NCBI GenBank assembly: GCA_003990745.1
Contig: RBNI01005209.1
Coordinates: 1 to 12,895, forward strand
DNA: 12,895 bases
From: Jimgerdemannia flammicorona
Taxonomy: Eukaryota > Mucoromycota > Endogonomycetes > Endogonales > Endogonaceae
Direction: 5' to 3'
The position numbers were made by a program, and so were the translations under genes. This document shows, one piece after another, positions 8,526 to 12,895 of this stretch; positions within the stretch are counted from its first letter, which is position 1, and each line of letters starts with the position of its first letter. The notes beneath the pieces were generated by a model that was not told the DNA's origin, did not search any database, and saw nothing but the letters and a program-made list of their open reading frames with translations.

Positions 8526-10430
8526 TTATAGTTTTACACTCATCTCCTCTCTAGCTATATTTAGATCATGTTCTGCAATTACTTCTGCCTTCTCAACCTT
8601 CTTAGCATCCAATCTAACCAGTATCTCAGCAATCTCTTTATCATCTTTGGTCTTTATCTCCTTCTTGTAATCTTTATATAATATCTATCAGATTATTAAT
8701 CTATTCTGCTATCTCTACCTGAAAGTAGTATACTCCTCAGCAACTACTACCAAATCAGCCTCTCTTTCTGCAGCTATCTCATAGCATTCATCTTCTAATA
8801 ACTTAGTCAAAACTTTAGCCTTTAGCTTTCCTACCACTCTGTTACCCCTCAATACTCTCTTTCAGTACTCCTCACTGATAATATAGAAGTTTACCTCTCT
8901 AAGCTCCTCTGCAGCCGACTCATTTGTCATTATATACATCTATTGAGTATCTTCTATATATTTCTTATCTAGAGTCATAGGTCTTTCTGCTGTCAGCAAT
9001 ATAGTATTATCTCCAACACTAGTAGACTCTTCCCACTTCTCCTTCAGAATATCATATATCTCATCCTCCTCTATCCTAACCACCTACCTTCTCTTTGCTT
9101 TATTCAGTATCTCAAACCTAATTCTATATTACCTCTTATCTTCACAATTCTTCTTTTCTGAACATTGGTCTGTACTGAGTATTTCTCTTTGTTCTCTCAG
9201 ACCTTGAGTGTACTATTATTATAGAGCTGCTGACTCCTTACCTCTCTGCTCAATACTATATCCTTCACCCTCTCCCCTGCTCTATTTTCAGTCTAATAAC
9301 TTGCTGTCATTTCTTCCAAACCCTCCCCTGTCCTAGTTACCATTCTTTTCTTCAAAGCAGTCAGCAGATTCCTCTGTCTCTTTCTCCTCTGAGTCTTCTC
9401 TCACATTACCTTATCTATATATATTCTTTTACCATTTACCACATTCAAATATATTGATGCTATATAAGCTCTTTATACTACTATATAATATCTACTACTT
9501 CATGAAGTTCCCCCAGAGCCTCCAGCAGATCCTCCTCCTCTTTCTACCTCTCTTTAATCCTTTTTACCTTACAAACAAAATTATTCTACATTAGTATCAA
9601 AGACCAGTCCTCAGCCTTCCCAGTAATCTTCTTTCCTATAAATCAGAGCTATATATCCACATTCTCTATTCTAAACAAGGTTCCCTCCCACACCCAGAAT
9701 TCAACATTTATTATCTCTCTATACTCCTTTATAATCTCCTTAATCCTCCTCCTCATCTTGACTATTATCACTATATGTAAGTAGCTCTTTCACCAAGAGC
9801 TATATGACTCTCAGATCTCACCTCAGATACCAAGTTATCAGTACTATTACTTTACCAACTAACAGCCCAGTCTTTATGGTCTCCACTAATGGTTCCTTCT
9901 TCTCAAACCTCATCTCAATCCCCTCAAGTTCATGTAGGAACTTCACTAAGATAGCTCTAGTCAGTTGGTTTATGATCAGACCCAAAACTATTTTGGCTGT
10001 CACTACAAGCCTCTGGAAATATAAAGTGATGGTAAATTTTAAGATTGACTTCTTGAATAATGGGGCCACTGCCAACTCTGTCACACTATTAGCCAGATCT
10101 CCCATTCTCATATACTCCATCTGCTCAGCCCTACTATTAGTTATCACATCTGGATTTTTTTCCAGATCCCCCATCACCTCTATTATCAGCAATCACTTCT
10201 TGACTCCTAGTAATAGCTCCTCTAGCTCCTATATCTACTCTGCCTGGCAGTATCCCTCAAGCTTTTCCAGTACTCATCTTCTTCTTTACTCTTAGCTTAT
10301 TATCTCAAACACCTTCAGGCTAACCACCAGTCTCCACCTTTGAAGATAGTCTGCTCTTCTAGTTCCAGAATAAGGTTCTTGAGCAGTTTGACTGATTAGT
10401 AGTATACTTGTTAAGGCTTAGTTTTTTTTT
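8526..10430 (-). pseudogene. LINE copy 2 ORF1 remnant
   Basis: Homologue of copy 1 ORF1 sharing its terminal stop (TAA 8526-8528). The longest open piece, 10192-9818, covers GDLEKNPDV and the start of the RRM-like region (YFQRLVVTAKIVLGL, compare copy 1 CFRGLVVMAKMVLGL). It is in a single frame here, which shows that copy 1 lost one base near 5050. TGG is kept at 9688-9690 where copy 1 has TGA. The linker between 8879 and 9419 is about 110 bases longer than its copy 1 counterpart (4018-4448). Similarity to the copy 1 N-terminus becomes uncertain beyond about 10300. Confidence 0.75.
10144..10167. repeat. Conserved 24-nt block with perfect 7-bp hairpin, copy 2
   Basis: Identical to 5169-5192, although the surroundings have diverged strongly. 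Arms ATCTGGA and TCCAGAT lie at 10148-10154 and 10161-10167 with a T6 loop. It encodes DLEKNPDV of the copy 2 ORF1 remnant. Confidence 0.8.
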
Positions 10431-10443
10431 TCAAAAAATTGAC

Positions 10444-11203
10444 TTAAAGAAGGTATATCTCTTTTTTGTCTAAGCTTTCAAGTCCTTTGGTCTGTCTCAT
10501 ACTTTTGATCAATTTAGGTACTTCCTGAAGTCAGAGTATCTCAACCTTTATGAAGACTGCTTGGGAAATTTTCTTTTCTCTATAGATTTGAATTTATTCA
10601 GAGCTATTGTTTTTCAGAATAACCTTGATTTTGCCTATATATCTAGAGTCTATTATTCCTCTTTCTGTGATAACTTCTTGTTTTGCAAGTTCAGATCTAG
10701 AAGTCAGTTAATATAAGTTCTTTTGGATAGCAGTATGGTGAGTCTTGTATCAAGAAGTACTGTGCTTTCAGAGCTGACAGTTTCATCTCTAAGACTGTAA
10801 AGATTATAGCCTACATCTTCTCTGTGGACTTTTATTGAGGGTCTGCCTTCAGAGTATAGCAAGATATATTGTACCATATCCTTACTGAGAGCAGATTGTC
10901 CTTGAGCTAAGGCTTCTGTAGTTTTAGGTCCTCATGCTCTAATATTGATATATAGCCATCCAGCTCTAGTAAAGAGATCTCAGAGATATTAATTCCCCTT
11001 CTTTCAGTGAGGTCTAGAGCTTTTATAAAGTTGATAGTATCCTCTATCTATTCTTGGTAAGTTGCATGTCTAATGAGAGCTAGAATATCATCTTTTAGAT
11101 TATAAATCTTAAGACTCCTCTTTGTTGGTCTCTTGGCTCTTTTCTTCGAAATCCAGTCATTGAATACCCGTATGGCTGCTAGAAGGGCTGCCCAGAATAT
11201 GGA
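10444..11203 (-). pseudogene. dUTPase-domain ORF of a mobile element, degenerate
   Basis: dUTPases hydrolyse dUTP to dUMP and limit uracil in DNA. The minus strand shows the five trimeric-dUTPase motifs in order: VGYNLYS (10794-10814), SRSELA (10684-10701), GIIDSRYIGKI with the catalytic-type Asp (10627-10659), REKKISQ (10561-10581) and TKGLESLDKK (10462-10491). Several glycines expected in motifs 2, 3 and 5 are Glu or Arg, as G-to-A change would give. One frameshift lies near 10701-10712 and several stops interrupt the ORF; a TAA at 10444 ends it. About 110 residues precede the domain (11203 to about 10880), with a basic KKRAKRPTKR patch and the helical segment DDILALIRHATYQE; I do not recognise this part. 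dUTPase domains occur in some retroelement polyproteins, so an LTR-retrotransposon origin is likely. A captured host gene is the alternative. LINE copy 2 follows directly downstream. Confidence 0.72.
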
Positions 11204-12895
11204 TTATTAGTGGTTTGAAAGTATGGGGAGAGGGATGACACAAGGAGGAAGTAGTAAGTATATGTGGGCCAGCAGCAATGTGTTGATATCAAGAGAAGTT
11301 GGTGGAAAGGGAGCTAATTGTATATACTTTGACCAATTATTAGGAAGAATGATGATGACATATATAAAGCAGTGATTCTGTATACATACTACTGAGAATA
11401 TAATGCCCAATTAACGAAAATCTCATACACACATACATTCCTAATAATCTGACTTGGTGACAGCAGATTAAGGTCCATATTCTATTAGAATATGCAATTT
11501 TTTGATGGAAATATACATATGGTATTGAGACTGGAACATGTAGTTAGAGTGCCTGGGTCAGTAAAGTAGAATCTATAGTAGGAATTTTGAGGATAAGTAT
11601 TTTTTGCTGGAGCATCAAATTGCCTCATAATATCATATCACTACTGCCATTGTACACACTTTAAATAGAGCTTCTTATATAAGAATATTAAAGTAGTCTG
11701 TAATCAGACAGCCTTTCAACATCAATACAATATAGAGCTCTGTTCAAGGGGCTTATCAGCTGGCTTAAAAGTAATCAAGATTGATGACATCTTCACAAAA
11801 AGGCAATAACAAAGAAGTAGGAAAAGAACCTGTTGCAGGGCAGTAAGAGGGAGGTATTGGTGATAAGTTGCCTCTTTATTAGTATTGGATCAGTGTCTTC
11901 TCTACTTTTTTGTAGTTTCTGGTGCCTTTGGCTACATCTGGAGTATATTCATTTTGGTGCGGCATCTTCTTTCTTTTGCCATCACTAATAAGGTACTGTC
12001 TTAGTGTATCATGGGCTACATAGGGAGTTGGCCAACCTTGGGTATCAAGTGCTCAGTATAGGTTATCTGCAGGTCCTCAGTGCCTGTGGTGAGGCCCTCT
12101 AGCTTTGACAAGCTTCCTGGTGAGCACAGTTCTAACATAGGTGACTGCTTTTTAGGTGTTGTTGGGATGGGAGGAGAGATGGCTATTACAGATAGGAGGA
12201 AGGGCAATAACAGTAAACCAGTAAGATATCAGACTGGGGGTGGTTTTCAGGGCTGGGGCAGGTGCTACTTCAGTAGGGCCTTTTGATTGATACAGAGTAG
12301 TTAGGTGGTAGATGTCACTCTCAGCTTCTTTTGGCAATTTGGCAGGTTGGGCCCCAGTCATTGGGGGGGGTCAGGGGGCCTGAGGCTACCCATTTTAGGC
12401 ATCTTGGCTATACTCAACTGAAACTGAAAGCTGACATGGCAATATGATCATGGCCTGCAAGCTTGAGTAGTGGGGTATTGGGGGTCTCCTCCTACCTCAT
12501 ATATAAGTTCTTTATTCATCTTGACTGAGAGAACCAGGCACTACCCACTATGATGTACTTTGATGAGAGTTTTTCTTTGTCTATCATTCTCTTTGGAGTG
12601 GCAGGGGCTATTCTATTTGGCTCAGATGTGGTCTTATACATATGTTGGGATCTTGGCCATGCACTTTCAGTCATTGGCATATGGCTGGGTTCCCCCTGGT
12701 GGTAGGGAGAGCATGGTGTACAGAATGAGGTGTGGGCCAACATAGGCCCTGCTGCATCTGATATGGTTGAGCTGCTGGACAATAGCTAGCCTAGGTTAAT
12801 AGGGGGGCAGTGCTTGATGGATGGTGGGGGAGGGTTTTGGCCTATATAGTCTAGGTTCCCTTCTAATAAAAATCCGCGGGACATTGAGTCTGTAA
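11204..12895. other. Unassigned degenerate sequence, no confident gene
   Basis: The left part (to about 11850) is AT-rich and stop-laden on both strands, apart from the weak copia-like trace. From about 12000 the plus strand becomes G-rich and the minus strand C/A-rich, with short minus-strand open stretches. One example is TPYVAHDTLRQYLISDGKRK, near 12030-11970. Another is the segment 12361-12152, which follows a possible ATG reading MPKMGSLRPPDPP (about 12400). Their polar, Pro-rich composition would fit a gag-like region upstream of the dUTPase ORF, but no zinc knuckle, capsid motif, protease or LTR pair was found. A G8 run sits near 12363-12370. I see no tRNA fold or host gene. Confidence 0.4.
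11680..11812 (+). pseudogene. Possible Ty1/copia RNase H tail remnant
   Basis: One plus-strand frame reads IKVVCNQTA, then LKVIKIDDIFTKRQ. These resemble the CDNQTAI and ADIFTKPL signatures near the end of copia polyproteins, with the intervening part shortened. An A/G-rich stretch follows (about 11800-11865), as a polypurine tract would. Upstream I could not confirm further copia RNase H motifs, so this may be chance. Confidence 0.22.

Larger units (their letters stand above)
5650..10430 (-). mobile_element. LINE copy 2, same family, heavily decayed (RIP-like), truncated on its 3' side
   Basis: This AT-rich block aligns base by base to copy 1 with nearly constant offsets: 4873 at the junction, 4876 at RT motif C, 4861 at the endonuclease and ORF1 stop, and 4975 at the ORF1 hairpin. 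It contains no long ORF apart from 10192-9818. Compared with copy 1, most differences are C-to-T or G-to-A. In 1501-1520 versus 6377-6396, four of the five differences fit CpA-to-TpA on one strand or the other. CpG is almost absent. The copy starts at about 5650 inside ORF2, so the RT C-terminus, the CCHC motif and the 3' UTR are missing here. Its 5' end is near 10300-10430, where similarity fades. Confidence 0.88.

Noticed and set aside
9804..10295. 163-codon plus-strand ORF
   Set aside because: It is antisense to the copy 2 ORF1 remnant, whose minus-strand frame aligns with copy 1; the plus frame has no counterpart.
11207..11410. 67-codon minus-strand ORF with hydrophobic stretches
   Set aside because: It lies in AT-rich decayed sequence, has no homologous-looking motif, and its hydrophobicity is what T-rich codons give.
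12080..12286. Plus-strand ORF with Gly-rich segment, and the overlapping minus-strand ORFs at 12016-12361
   Set aside because: Overlapping short ORFs on both strands with no motif; I cannot tell which, if any, was coding, so they are described only within the unassigned region.
12516..12782. 88-codon minus-strand ORF with several Cys and His
   Set aside because: The Cys and His spacing does not form a CCHC knuckle (C-x2-C-x4-H-x4-C), and a plus-strand ORF of similar length overlaps it.
1..12895. CRISPR array, tRNA or rRNA genes, prokaryotic operon signals
   Set aside because: No regularly spaced repeats, cloverleaf-like sequence or conserved rRNA stretches were seen; the content is eukaryotic retroelement sequence.

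Overview
The window looks like transposon-dense, gene-poor heterochromatin from a eukaryote, most likely a filamentous fungus. I infer a fungus for three reasons. It carries APE-type LINE (non-LTR) retrotransposons. One LINE copy shows C-to-T decay concentrated at CpA, as in repeat-induced point mutation (RIP) of ascomycetes. It also holds the remnant of a dUTPase-bearing mobile element. Everything I recognise is mobile-element material on the minus strand. I see no host gene, rRNA, tRNA or CRISPR array.

Positions 1 to about 5645 hold LINE copy 1, read right to left: a short 5' leader, ORF1 (5551-3665), then ORF2 from about 3636 to the left edge. ORF2 has an AP endonuclease, a reverse transcriptase and a C-terminal CCHC motif. 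The copy is GC-rich and aligns well to LINE proteins, but it is dead: three frameshifts and 15 in-frame stops, 13 of them TGA or TAG. The end of ORF2 and the 3' UTR lie outside the window.

Positions from about 5650 to about 10430 hold LINE copy 2, an older, AT-rich, heavily mutated member of the same family in the same orientation. It is cut off at a point inside ORF2 that matches copy 1 position about 780. The simplest reading is that copy 1 inserted into copy 2, which predicts that the rest of copy 2 lies left of the window. Features shared by both copies describe the ancestral element: an ORF1 stop overlapped by ORF2 in the +1 frame, a Gln-Asp in place of Gln-Glu in the endonuclease, an Asn at the second catalytic Asp of the reverse transcriptase (FADN/FTDN), and a 24-nt identical block forming a perfect hairpin within ORF1.

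Positions 10444 to 11203 hold a broken minus-strand ORF whose C-terminal part shows all five dUTPase motifs in order. It is probably part of an LTR retrotransposon polyprotein, with LINE copy 2 lying directly downstream of it. From 11204 to 12895 I find only weak traces, including a possible copia RNase H tail on the plus strand.
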